From the NCBI RefSeq assembly GCF_006159205.1, contig NZ_CP040812.1, positions 4,030,001 through 4,094,000 on the forward strand: DNA of 64,000 bases. Reading direction: 5' to 3'. Position numbers and translations under genes: made by a program. A model generated the notes under the pieces. That model was not told the DNA's origin, did not search any database, and saw nothing but the letters and a program-made list of their open reading frames with translations. This DNA is from Antarcticibacterium flavum. GTDB taxonomy: Bacteria > Bacteroidota > Bacteroidia > Flavobacteriales > Flavobacteriaceae. Positions 27,921 through 37,371 of the stretch are shown here, piece after piece (the stretch's first letter is position 1; each line of letters opens with the position of its first letter).

Positions 27921-28286
27921 ATGAATATGAAAAAGATAATGATGATTTTCATTTTAGGTCTGTGTATGGCCTGTGCAGAGGCTCAAATGTCCCATACAGA
28001 AACCGCCAAAGCTGTGGTAGAAAGTTTTTACACGAAGGATTTGCCTACCCTGGAAAAGCACACCACCAAGGAGAGCTTTGATTCTTTTATGTACATACAG
28101 GAATCTTTTCCTGCAGAGGAAAAGGGCTCTAATTTTAAGGTCCTTCAGGAAACCGAAAATGGGAATACGGCCTGGGTGAAATTCACTACAGCCTATGAAG
28201 AACAGCCGGAAACTTTTAAATTAGTAAAAGAAAATGGGAACTGGAAGGTAGCTGAAATTGGAATGGGGGAGAAGGGTCCTTTTTGA
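27921..28286 (+). CDS. Small DUF4878-like secreted lipoprotein
   Basis: 121 residues. A short signal (MKKIMMIFILGLCMACAE) with a probable lipobox Cys precedes a domain resembling the NTF2/DUF4878 fold: AKAVVESFYTKDLPTLEKHTTKESFDSF, then WVKFTTAYEEQPETFKLVKENGNWKV. Start at 27921 or 27927. It follows traN by 1 base, so it is in the tra operon, in the place where TraO normally stands, yet is not related to TraO. Surface exclusion or immunity is a possible role, not shown. Confidence 0.65.
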   Translation: MNMKKIMMIFILGLCMACAEAQMSHTETAKAVVESFYTKDLPTLEKHTTKESFDSFMYIQESFPAEEKGSNFKVLQETENGNTAWVKFTTAYEEQPETFKLVKENGNWKVAEIGMGEKGPF

Positions 28287-28310
28287 TGTTTATTTCATTA
28301 ACTGGCACAA

Positions 28311-31259
28311 TTAGCTATTCACAGATTCGGTTGTAGAAATGTTCTCCAGATAGGTTAAGAAATTGTTTTCCTGGACGTCCAGCTTTTTTCTAACTCGGTA
28401 CCTTGCAGTTTCTACACCTCTTATAGAAATATTTAGAAGAGGAGCTATTTCTTTATTGGTTAGATTCATTTTAACGAAAGCGCATAAACGCAATTCCCGT
28501 TTAGTCAAATCTGGATTTATATTTTTTAGTTCCTTGAAGAAATTTTTATGAACCTTTTCAAAATTCACGTCGAAAATATCCATAAATTCTTCTCCAATGC
28601 GGTGTTGCTGAAGTTTAATTAGAATATCCTGAATTTTTTTTCGAGCCGCCTGGGTGTTAATTGAATTTTTCAACTCCTTTAAATTTGAAAAAGTTTCGAC
28701 GAAAATATCCTTTTTTTTCACCAGCATCATTGTATAATTAGCAAGCTCTTTACTTTTTCTAATATTATCTTCTTCTAATAATAACTTGTCCTTGCGAATA
28801 TTTTCCTTGTCTCGTTTTAATCTTAGTTGTTCAATTTCCAGTTCCAATAATTTTTTGCTCTTTTGTGCAGCCAGTCTGGCTTTTTCCCTTTCGATTTCGA
28901 TTTTACGCTTTATTAAGTAGAATAATAATACGGCCAGAGCTAGAAAAAGTAATATATAACCAATAATGGCAGCTGTGGTTTGGTACCATACAGGGGGAAT
29001 TACAAACTCGAAAGTCGCTTCATTACCGCTGTTTCCAATTAAATCTCTACTTCTTACTTTGAAATTATAATTACCGGGTCTAAGATGTGTGTATTCTTTG
29101 TAATTCTGGTTTTCCCACGAAGACCATTTCTGGTCTATTCCTTCAAGTATATATTGATACTGTACAGGGGAAGAGGGAGACATTCCAGGAGCTGAAAATT
29201 CAAATCTTAAAATCTCTGTTGTATTTGGCAAAGATATTTTCTGTTGTGCAATAAGCGGTATTTGTTCTTCCGCCTCACCCTTGATAAAGGAAATTCGGGT
29301 AATTTTTGTTGAAAGGGTTTCGTTAGTCGTGTCCCTACTTGTATTGTATAAATATAAGCCAGTTGTTGCACCAATAAGAACATTTCCACCTTGAAGGGGA
29401 AGAATACTTTCCATACCGCGGTTTAAGCTTCCCTTTAAATTTAAAAATAGGCTTTTATTAACCTGGGCATCGGGCTCCTTTAGATTGAAATAACCAACTT
29501 CGTCATCCTGTACGACCCAGGTTGTACTTTCATTTTGAATTAATTTCCTGGTATTTGCTGTAGTATCCAGAATTTGATTAAGGTCATTATAAGGTTCAAA
29601 CCTGTTGTTGCTTTTGTTGAATTCATAAATTCCTGTGTTCGTTGTAAAAATAATATCATCATTCCATCTGGTAACATTTACGTTAAAAGGAGAAGTTAGT
29701 CCATTTTGATCTGTATAATGATCCATGGCATATATTCGGTTATAATCTGAATCAATCTTTAATTTATAGACTCCTTTGTAGCCATGACAAACCCAAAAAG
29801 TGTTTTCTTCATCAGCCTTTAAAATGTCCCGGCTAGACTCATTGAAACCGCTTAATTTTCGTTTTAAATTCCAATTTTGTTTGTTTTTTTCCAATAGAAA
29901 TAGCCCGTTATAATTGGCAGCGAGATAGGTGTTTGGTTTGCTGTCAATCTCAATTATTTTCCAAAAACCATCACTATCTCCAATCTTATGAGGTAAGTTA
30001 TCTTTTAAATAAAATAAACCTTTATCGTGACTAATTATTACTGATTCTTCAACCTTTTGTACTGCCCAGGCCTGCCCTTCCAGGTTAGGTATTTTCTCAA
30101 ACTTTAAATCATATTGGGATTCTATCCCTTTATAAGCAGAATAAAAAACTCCTTTATTGGTGGCCAGATATATGAAATTATTATCAAGTAGAATATCATA
30201 AATGGAAGCTTCTTCAAAGAGAATAGAGACAGGCGAATCAAATTCTATATAATCTAAACCATTATTAAGAAGTGCCCATACATTCCTTCCACTTTTATAT
30301 AAATTGAGTATAGAGGAATTGTGAACATTTTCGAATGCAGGAGAGTCCTTAATTACTTCGCCATTGTTGGTGACCATTAATATCCTGGAACCCAATGTTC
30401 CTAGTAGATAATTATCTTCATGTGGTATAGCGGAAATGATTTCATCATTGATATTTTTTTCAAAAATCGTCTTCCATAATCTAATTTCTTTAGTAGAGGT
30501 TGTTCCTGTAAAAACGTTGCCTTCTTTTGACACCAATAGTAAATCATTGTTTTTCGTTGGTAGTATTCCTACCATTGAGTTATTCAAATATTCCTTGGGT
30601 TCATAGAGGAGGTTTAATTGCAAGCTAATAGGATCAAATTCCAGAATTCCTGTTTCTGCATCCTGCACGTAAAATTTAGTTCCTACTACTGCTGAAAAAA
30701 TAAAGGCATTGTTGGAAGGAATATGTGTTGCAGAATTTCCGGAAATTACTATTAACTCTTTGAAAGATCGGTAGACGATGTAATCTTTAAATTCATGGAC
30801 TTGCCAAAGATTTTCTAAATTCTCATTTTCAAGCTGTAATTCTTTTAATAGGGACTTGTAATAATACTTTCCTATTGAATCTTTTTCTATAAGGCCAAGT
30901 TCATTAAATCCACCGGCATAAATTTTACCATTACTGGAATATGTTAAACTACGTACCGAGGAATTATTTGGAAGTACAACTTTTTGCCATCGTTCTCCAT
31001 CATAAACAATCACCCCATCATTATTCCCAAAATATAAAATGTCTTCATTATCTCTTGCCATTGTCCAGAATTGTGCGTCGGCTTGAAAGTCTTTTCGGGA
31101 GTAATGAGTGATTTTAGGAGGTTTGTTAAAATTATTAATAAGGTAATCCCCCTGACTATAGCCGCAATTTGGAAACAGGAAAAAATACACCAAAATAACA
31201 AAATGTAAAAAATTGAAAATTAGGTCTTTATTAAAAATGACGTGGTGTTGACGTATCAT
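28311..31259 (-). CDS. PUL regulator: Y_Y_Y sensor with LuxR-type HTH
   Basis: 982 residues from the ATG at 31259; the frame is open to 31334 but the extra residues are not signal-like. The signal is FLHFVILVYFFLFPNCGYSQ. A periplasmic beta-propeller of two-component-regulator-like repeats spans about 40-640, then a Y_Y_Y domain about 650-740 (YQYILEGIDQKWSSW, LRPGNYNFKVRSRD), one membrane helix about 745-765, a coiled coil about 770-840, and a LuxR/GerE HTH at about 905-965 (LTNKEIAPLLNISIRGVETARYRV). There is no kinase or receiver domain. It is divergent from SusC of the glucan PUL and is its likely activator. Confidence 0.88.
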   Translation of the reverse strand: MIRQHHVIFNKDLIFNFLHFVILVYFFLFPNCGYSQGDYLINNFNKPPKITHYSRKDFQADAQFWTMARDNEDILYFGNNDGVIVYDGERWQKVVLPNNSSVRSLTYSSNGKIYAGGFNELGLIEKDSIGKYYYKSLLKELQLENENLENLWQVHEFKDYIVYRSFKELIVISGNSATHIPSNNAFIFSAVVGTKFYVQDAETGILEFDPISLQLNLLYEPKEYLNNSMVGILPTKNNDLLLVSKEGNVFTGTTSTKEIRLWKTIFEKNINDEIISAIPHEDNYLLGTLGSRILMVTNNGEVIKDSPAFENVHNSSILNLYKSGRNVWALLNNGLDYIEFDSPVSILFEEASIYDILLDNNFIYLATNKGVFYSAYKGIESQYDLKFEKIPNLEGQAWAVQKVEESVIISHDKGLFYLKDNLPHKIGDSDGFWKIIEIDSKPNTYLAANYNGLFLLEKNKQNWNLKRKLSGFNESSRDILKADEENTFWVCHGYKGVYKLKIDSDYNRIYAMDHYTDQNGLTSPFNVNVTRWNDDIIFTTNTGIYEFNKSNNRFEPYNDLNQILDTTANTRKLIQNESTTWVVQDDEVGYFNLKEPDAQVNKSLFLNLKGSLNRGMESILPLQGGNVLIGATTGLYLYNTSRDTTNETLSTKITRISFIKGEAEEQIPLIAQQKISLPNTTEILRFEFSAPGMSPSSPVQYQYILEGIDQKWSSWENQNYKEYTHLRPGNYNFKVRSRDLIGNSGNEATFEFVIPPVWYQTTAAIIGYILLFLALAVLLFYLIKRKIEIEREKARLAAQKSKKLLELEIEQLRLKRDKENIRKDKLLLEEDNIRKSKELANYTMMLVKKKDIFVETFSNLKELKNSINTQAARKKIQDILIKLQQHRIGEEFMDIFDVNFEKVHKNFFKELKNINPDLTKRELRLCAFVKMNLTNKEIAPLLNISIRGVETARYRVRKKLDVQENNFLTYLENISTTESVNS

Positions 31260-31443
31260 TCGATTTTCTTGAAGTAATCCAAATGTAGTGCATTTTTTAG
31301 AATTTCTGTTAACATATAATAATTTAGACCTCACTTTAATTTAACAAGAAAACGTTTTCGGTGTTAAGAACTGTTCATCTTTTATTAAGCACAGAAACTT
31401 CACCGGCAACCTTTTAAATTTTTACCTAAAAACATTTTATATA

Positions 31444-34371
31444 ATGAGAATAAAAGATTATCTCGGAATTCTATTTTTGTTTATTATGGGTAGCTCTTTT
31501 GCCCAAAACAATCAGGTCACAGGTACAGTTACTGATGCCTCAGGGTTACCACTGCCGGGTGCCAATGTTATAGTTAAAAATACCACAGTAGGAACACAAA
31601 CAGATTTTGACGGAAATTTTTCGTTAAATGCGGAATTAGGCGACGTTCTTGTAGTTTCTTTCTTGGGTTATGTCACAACTGAACTTACAATTAGTGACTC
31701 AACCAATCTAGAAATTGTTCTACAAGAGGATGCTCAATCATTGGATCAGGTTGTAGTTATAGGATATGGTAGCCAACAAAGGCGGAATATTACAGGATCT
31801 GTTTCGGTTGTGGATGAAGAGGCCTTTGAAGATAGACCAAATACCCAGGTTGGTGCGCTTTTGCAAGGTAAGGCAGCTGGAGTTCAGGTGGTTTCTGGTT
31901 CTGGAAAACCTTCGGCAGGTTTTAATATCAGAATTCGAGGAACTAACTCGATAAATTCCAGTAGTGAACCTTTATATGTAGTAGATGGAGTTCCAACAAC
32001 AGATACGCGCTCTTTGAATCCATCAGATATTGAGACTTTATCAATATTAAAAGATGCTTCTTCTGCCGCTATATACGGTGCACAGGGAGCGAATGGTGTG
32101 GTTTTGATCACTACCAAGCAGGGTAAAACAGGAAAACCTCAATTATCGATTGATTCATATGTAGGTGTTTCTCAGGTCTGGAAAACCCTTCCGGTACTCA
32201 ACGGGGAACAGTACAGGGATTTGATGACCGAGCTTGGGAGGAATACAGATTGGTCCAGGTACACTGAAAATACCGATTGGCAAAATGTGATATTCCAGGA
32301 TGGTTTGTCAACGAATCATCAGGCTTCAATGTCGGGAAGAAATGATGGAACATCTTATTATGTTTCCGGAGGGTATACTAAACAGGAAGGTGCTGTAAGA
32401 AGTTCTGAAATGGAGCGATATAACTTTAAGGTAAACTTTTCGCAGCAGGTGAACGATTATATTAAAGTAGGTACCAACATAGCTTATACACATTATTCAG
32501 ACGTTGATGTTACCGATAATACTAGTGTTAACAGCGGTGGGGTCCTTTTAGGAGTTCTTTCTACCCCTCCAAATATTGGAATTTTCAACCCAGATGGAAC
32601 ATACACAAGTAATCCATTCCAGGATTGGGAAAATCCAGTTTCTTCCACAGATGCGGCGGTAAGAGGTTATACCAATCAGCGGTTATTAGGTAATGTGTTT
32701 GCTGAGATCTATTTTCTAGATGGTTTAAAGTTTAGAACCAATTTAGGAACAGATTATAGCAGTGCAAACTATGATTATTTCCTGGATCCCTTTAGTACAA
32801 GTTATGGTAGAGCGATGAGCGGGATAGGGAGATATAATACCAATCTAAGTAATTACTATATAATTGATAATACAATAACTTATACTAAGAGATTTGGGAA
32901 ACATGATTTCGAAGCACTTGCCGGATCTGTTTTCCAAAAGTACCGCTGGGAAAACAGTAATATGGAACGAAGAAATTTTGCAAGTGACCAAATTACTACC
33001 CCAAATGCGGGGTCTGAAATCATTGCTGCCTCGGCCGATAAAGCTGAAAAGGCCAATGCTTCTTACATAGCAAGAGTAAACTATAATTTTGATGGGAAAT
33101 ACCTTTTAACTGCCAATTTTAGGGCAGATGGTTCCAGCAACTTTGGACCTCAAAACAGGTGGGGTTATTTTCCTTCCTTCTCAGTGGGATGGCAGGTATC
33201 TGAAGAAGATTTTATGACTAATATGGAGTCTGTAAGCAGTTTGAAGCTTAGAGCAGGTTGGGGAGTTGTAGGTAACGACCAGATAAATAATTACGCATAT
33301 TTCGGCAGAGTTGGAAGTGGAGGGAATTACCCCATTGGTGGGGTTGTTATGCCGGGAACCTATCCTGCATCTATAGCGAATGAAAGCCTGAAATGGGAGG
33401 AATCTGAACAACTGAATGTGGGTCTTGATGTTTCCTTTTTGGAAAACAGAATAACTTTCACAGCAGATGCCTATGTTAAGAACACAAGGGAACTATTATT
33501 AAACGCCCCATTGCCAAGGTCTACCGGTTTCGACAATGCTATTCAAAACATTGGACAATTGAGAAATAGAGGACTTGAATTCCAGCTTTCTACAATAAAT
33601 ACTAATAACGAGTTTAAGTGGAATACAGATTTCAATATTTCGTTTAACAGAAATGAGGTAGTGAATATTGTAGGTCAGGAGATCTTTGGTGGTGGAGTTG
33701 CCGGCAGAGGTCAAGTGAGTTTGGTTCGGGAAGGAGAACCTCTGGGATCATTTTTTGGATACGTTTGGGGAGGTGTTGATCCAGAAACAGGAAATGCCTT
33801 TTATATAAACCAGGAAGGCGAATCCACCTTCGAACCTACTGCTGCAGACCGAAGAATAATAGGGGATGCAAACCCAGATTTCATATACGGTTTAACCAAT
33901 ACTTTCAGTTTTAAAAACTTTGGTTTATCTGTTTTCCTCCAGGGATCTCAGGGCAATGACATATTTAATGCAACAAGGATTGAAACTGAGGGTATGACAG
34001 ATTCTAAGAATCAGTCGGCTGTAGTTTTAAACAGGTGGAGAGAACCAGGAGATATTACAAATATTCCCCGAGCTTCTGAAGGGAATACGAATAATTCAAG
34101 AATTTCTTCAAGATTTGTTGAAGACGGGTCTTATTTAAGAATGAAGGCTTTGACTTTAAGCTATAATGTACCGGCTTCACTAACAGATAGGCTTTCTTTA
34201 AGTGGTGTAAAAATATATGCTACCGGAGAAAATCTCTTTACCATAACAGATTATTCAGGTTTTGATCCTGAGGTGAATGCTTTTGGAGGAAGTAATACAG
34301 CTGTAGGAGTGGACTTCGGGACGTATCCTCAAACAAGAAATTTAATAATGGGACTAAACCTCACATTCTAA
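31444..34371 (+). CDS. SusC-type TonB-dependent transporter of glucan PUL
   Basis: 975 residues and intact. Signal peptide MRIKDYLGILFLFIMGSSFAQ; carboxypeptidase-regulatory-like domain about 25-105 (VTGTVTDASGLPLPGAN); plug with VVVIGYGSQQRRNITGSV and IRGTNSINSSSEPLYVVDG at about 100-240; beta-barrel from about 240 to the C-terminal phenylalanine (LIMGLNLTF). It imports oligosaccharides with its SusD partner, which starts 13 bases on. It is divergent from the regulator gene, with the promoter region at 31335-31443. Confidence 0.93.
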   Translation: MRIKDYLGILFLFIMGSSFAQNNQVTGTVTDASGLPLPGANVIVKNTTVGTQTDFDGNFSLNAELGDVLVVSFLGYVTTELTISDSTNLEIVLQEDAQSLDQVVVIGYGSQQRRNITGSVSVVDEEAFEDRPNTQVGALLQGKAAGVQVVSGSGKPSAGFNIRIRGTNSINSSSEPLYVVDGVPTTDTRSLNPSDIETLSILKDASSAAIYGAQGANGVVLITTKQGKTGKPQLSIDSYVGVSQVWKTLPVLNGEQYRDLMTELGRNTDWSRYTENTDWQNVIFQDGLSTNHQASMSGRNDGTSYYVSGGYTKQEGAVRSSEMERYNFKVNFSQQVNDYIKVGTNIAYTHYSDVDVTDNTSVNSGGVLLGVLSTPPNIGIFNPDGTYTSNPFQDWENPVSSTDAAVRGYTNQRLLGNVFAEIYFLDGLKFRTNLGTDYSSANYDYFLDPFSTSYGRAMSGIGRYNTNLSNYYIIDNTITYTKRFGKHDFEALAGSVFQKYRWENSNMERRNFASDQITTPNAGSEIIAASADKAEKANASYIARVNYNFDGKYLLTANFRADGSSNFGPQNRWGYFPSFSVGWQVSEEDFMTNMESVSSLKLRAGWGVVGNDQINNYAYFGRVGSGGNYPIGGVVMPGTYPASIANESLKWEESEQLNVGLDVSFLENRITFTADAYVKNTRELLLNAPLPRSTGFDNAIQNIGQLRNRGLEFQLSTINTNNEFKWNTDFNISFNRNEVVNIVGQEIFGGGVAGRGQVSLVREGEPLGSFFGYVWGGVDPETGNAFYINQEGESTFEPTAADRRIIGDANPDFIYGLTNTFSFKNFGLSVFLQGSQGNDIFNATRIETEGMTDSKNQSAVVLNRWREPGDITNIPRASEGNTNNSRISSRFVEDGSYLRMKALTLSYNVPASLTDRLSLSGVKIYATGENLFTITDYSGFDPEVNAFGGSNTAVGVDFGTYPQTRNLIMGLNLTF

Positions 34372-34384
34372 AAATTAAGTGATC

Positions 34385-35872
34385 ATGAGAAAAATTAAAG
34401 CCATAAAATATATAGGAATTCTATTGTTAGGTATTGCCTTTGCAAGTTGTGAAGATTCCTTGGATTTGCAACCAATTTCTGAAGAGACAGTGGATAATGC
34501 ATATGCTACTGGAACTCAACTTGAAGCAGCGTTAACAGGAGTGTATGAATCCTTCCAATCAAATGATTACTACGTGTGGGATAAAATACTTTTTGAAGAT
34601 GTACGCTCAGATAATCATTATGCTGGGGGAGATAATCCACAGATATTCGAAATTGATAATTTAAATATATCAACAACTAATGATAGGGTGTTTAATGCAT
34701 GGTCTGCCATATATAATGCAATTTCCAAAGCTAACCTGGTAATTGAAAGAGCACCACTTATTGAAAGGGATATAACAGATGAACAAAGAAGGCAGTTTGA
34801 AGGGCAGGCACTTTTCTTAAGAGCCTATCATTATTTCAATCTGGTAAAACTTTGGGGTGGAGTTCCGCTTATTACTGAAACTGTAAAAAGTGTTGCTCCC
34901 GGAGATGTTAGGTTACCAAGAAATAGCGCAGAGGAAGTTTACAATCAAATAATAACAGATCTCGAAAATGCATTGGATCTTTTACCTCACACCTATGGGA
35001 ATGATGCCAGTGTAAATAAAGCACGGGCTACTAAAGGAGCTGCCAATGCACTACTTGCCAAGGTTCACGCTCAAAGGCCTAATCCAAATTATGGGGCAGT
35101 TCTTGAACACGCTAATGCAGTAATTAATAGTCCTGCAGGGTATTCCTTATTGAGTAATTATGATTTGCTTTTCAACGGCAATAATTATAATAATCAGGAA
35201 TCAATTCTTGAAATTCAATATTTAGGTGGAGATGAAGGAACCTGGGGGCCACAAATGCATTTACCGCCATCTGTAAGCGGGGATACCTGGAGGAAATTTG
35301 TTACACCTTCCAAGGATCTTGTAGAAGCTTTTGATTCTGAAGGTGATGATGTTCGAAAGAATGCTACTATGTTATTCGAAGCAGTGCCCTGGATTGATGA
35401 GTACTGGGGAAATTCTGTAAACAGCCAGGTACCTTTTGCATATAAATGGAGGAATGCAAGTGGTTGGGCAAGTGCAGATAATGATTACATACTGCGTCTG
35501 GCAGATATTATTCTCTTAAAAGCCGAGGCTTTAAATGAACTTGGTCAACCTGCAGAAGCCGCTGCCCAGGTCAATATTATAAGAAATCGTGTAAGTCTTC
35601 CAGACTTGGAAAATGATATTTCCGCTTCAGTTAATTCAATGCGAGCCGCTATCTTAAAAGAAAGAAGGCTGGAACTGGCTCAGGAGGCACAGAGATGGAG
35701 TGATCTTGTTCGATATGGCGTTATGGTGGAAACGATGAATAGTGTAGATGATATTGATTTGAGGACTAACCAACCGGTTAATTATAACGCATCTCAAACA
35801 GATGTCCTACTTCCAATTCCTCAAAATGAGATAAATCGTAATCCACAATTGACTCAAAACCCTGGTTACTAA
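34385..35872 (+). CDS. SusD-type glycan-binding lipoprotein
   Basis: 495 residues from the ATG at 34385; a GTG at 34379 is possible but unneeded. Lipoprotein signal ends at Cys (LLLGIAFASCED). The canonical SusD/RagB family is clear: FRSD-like (FEDVRSDNHYAGG), FLRAYHYFNLVKLWGGVPLI, and C-terminal LRLADIILLKAEALNELG plus ERRLELAQEAQRWSDLVRYG. It captures glycan at the surface for SusC. The gene is intact and 11 bases from GH30. Confidence 0.92.
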   Translation: MRKIKAIKYIGILLLGIAFASCEDSLDLQPISEETVDNAYATGTQLEAALTGVYESFQSNDYYVWDKILFEDVRSDNHYAGGDNPQIFEIDNLNISTTNDRVFNAWSAIYNAISKANLVIERAPLIERDITDEQRRQFEGQALFLRAYHYFNLVKLWGGVPLITETVKSVAPGDVRLPRNSAEEVYNQIITDLENALDLLPHTYGNDASVNKARATKGAANALLAKVHAQRPNPNYGAVLEHANAVINSPAGYSLLSNYDLLFNGNNYNNQESILEIQYLGGDEGTWGPQMHLPPSVSGDTWRKFVTPSKDLVEAFDSEGDDVRKNATMLFEAVPWIDEYWGNSVNSQVPFAYKWRNASGWASADNDYILRLADIILLKAEALNELGQPAEAAAQVNIIRNRVSLPDLENDISASVNSMRAAILKERRLELAQEAQRWSDLVRYGVMVETMNSVDDIDLRTNQPVNYNASQTDVLLPIPQNEINRNPQLTQNPGY

Positions 35873-35883
35873 TACAAGGAAGT

Positions 35884-37346
35884 ATGACAAATTTCAAAAC
35901 TATATTGTTGGCTACAGGAATTGGGCTTCTTGCTCTATCTTGTACCAATGATGACCAGCCAACTTACAAGCCGCCCACCTCTCCTTCACCGCCTGTAGGT
36001 GAGGTGGTAGGTAGTGCCGGGCTTTGGGTAACAAATGGTGCCCAGACCAAGCTCCTAAGTAAACAGGAAGACCTCGAAATTATTGACAATGTAGAAACTT
36101 CTTATCCTTCTATTACAATTGATCCAGGTCAGCGGTTCCAGGAAATAGAAGGCTTTGGAGCTGCCCTTACCGGCTCCTCTGCCTTTCTAATAAACCGAAT
36201 GGATAATGCCCCAAAAAATGCACTCCTTTCAGATCTCTTTCATCCAGAAAATGGTATTGGAATAAGTTACTTGAGAATGACAATAGGAGCATCAGATTTT
36301 TCTTTAAGCAATTTCACCTATAATGATATGCCGGCAGGGGAAGAAGATCCCGATCTAATTAACTTTTCTATAGCTGAAGACGAGAAACATGTCGTACCGG
36401 TGTTTAAAAGCATATTGCAGATCGCGCCAGATATGAGGATTATGGGCAGCCCCTGGAGCGCACCTGCATGGATGAAAGCTAATCAATCATTAAATGGAGG
36501 TAATCTTAGGCCAAGATGGTACGATGTATATGCTGAATATTTTGTAAAATATATAGAGGCTTATGCTGCTCACGGTATTGTAATAGATGCCATTACTCCA
36601 CAAAATGAGCCACTTCATGAGGCAGGTTACCCTACAATGAGAATGGAGGCACCGGTGCAGGCAGAATTCATAAAAAATAGTCTTGGCCCTACATTCGAAG
36701 AGAATAATATTAGCACAAAGATAATAGCATACGATCATAATTTTGATAGGCCAGATTATCCCATTTACATTTATGAAGATGCGGAAGCTTCAAGGTATGT
36801 AGATGGAGCAGCCTTTCATGCTTATGCAGGAGATGTTTCTGCAATGAGTACGGTTCACACAGCCTTTCCAGACAAGAACCTTTATTTCACAGAGATATCG
36901 GGGGGGAATGGGCTACGAGTTTTGAAGACAATCTCATGTGGAATACTAAAAACATCACAATGGGAGCTACCAGAAACTGGTCAAAAAATGTTGTTTTTTG
37001 GAATCTTGCCCTGGATGAAAATTATGGTCCAACTAATAACGGATGCCAGGATTGTAGAGGTGTGGTCACTATTACATCCTCGAATCAAATTGAGAAAAAT
37101 GTGGAGTATTATGCAATAGGTCAATTTTCCAAATTTGTTCGACCGGGCGCATACCGTATTGGTTCCACAAATTTTGAATCAAATACTGGGTTGAGCAACG
37201 TGGCATTTGAAAACCTGGATGGTTCAAAAGTACTTGTAATTCTTAATGAATCATCATCAACAAGAAATTTTTCTGTAATAATTGAAGGTAACAGTTTCTC
37301 TGCTCAAATAGATCCCAGGGCAGTTGCAAGTATTGTTTGGGAATAA
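35884..37346 (+). pseudogene. GH30 endo-beta-1,6-glucanase, broken by a -1 frameshift
   Basis: A first frame (35884-37119) and second frame (to 37346) join to one GH30 enzyme of about 487 residues. The lipoprotein signal is LLALSCTNDD. Acid/base Glu is about 242 (TPQNEPLH) and nucleophile Glu about 337 (YFTEIS), both upstream of the break. The break is in the GGGGGGG run at 36900-36906: with one more G the text continues EISGGEWATSFEDNLMWNTKN, as in the paralogue at 39157. As written, the C-terminal quarter, including the last barrel strand and beta-sandwich, is lost. It is subfamily 3-like, acting on beta-1,6-glucan. It could be a sequencing error in the homopolymer. Confidence 0.88.
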
Positions 37347-37371
37347 TTAATAAGAACAAAATCAATATAAA

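Noticed and set aside
28311..31334. Hybrid two-component system regulator
   Set aside because: The cytoplasmic part is a coiled coil with a LuxR HTH; kinase and receiver motifs are absent.
36936..37346. Independent 136-residue gene after GH30
   Set aside because: It is the C-terminal part of GH30 in another frame, matching the paralogue at 39157.
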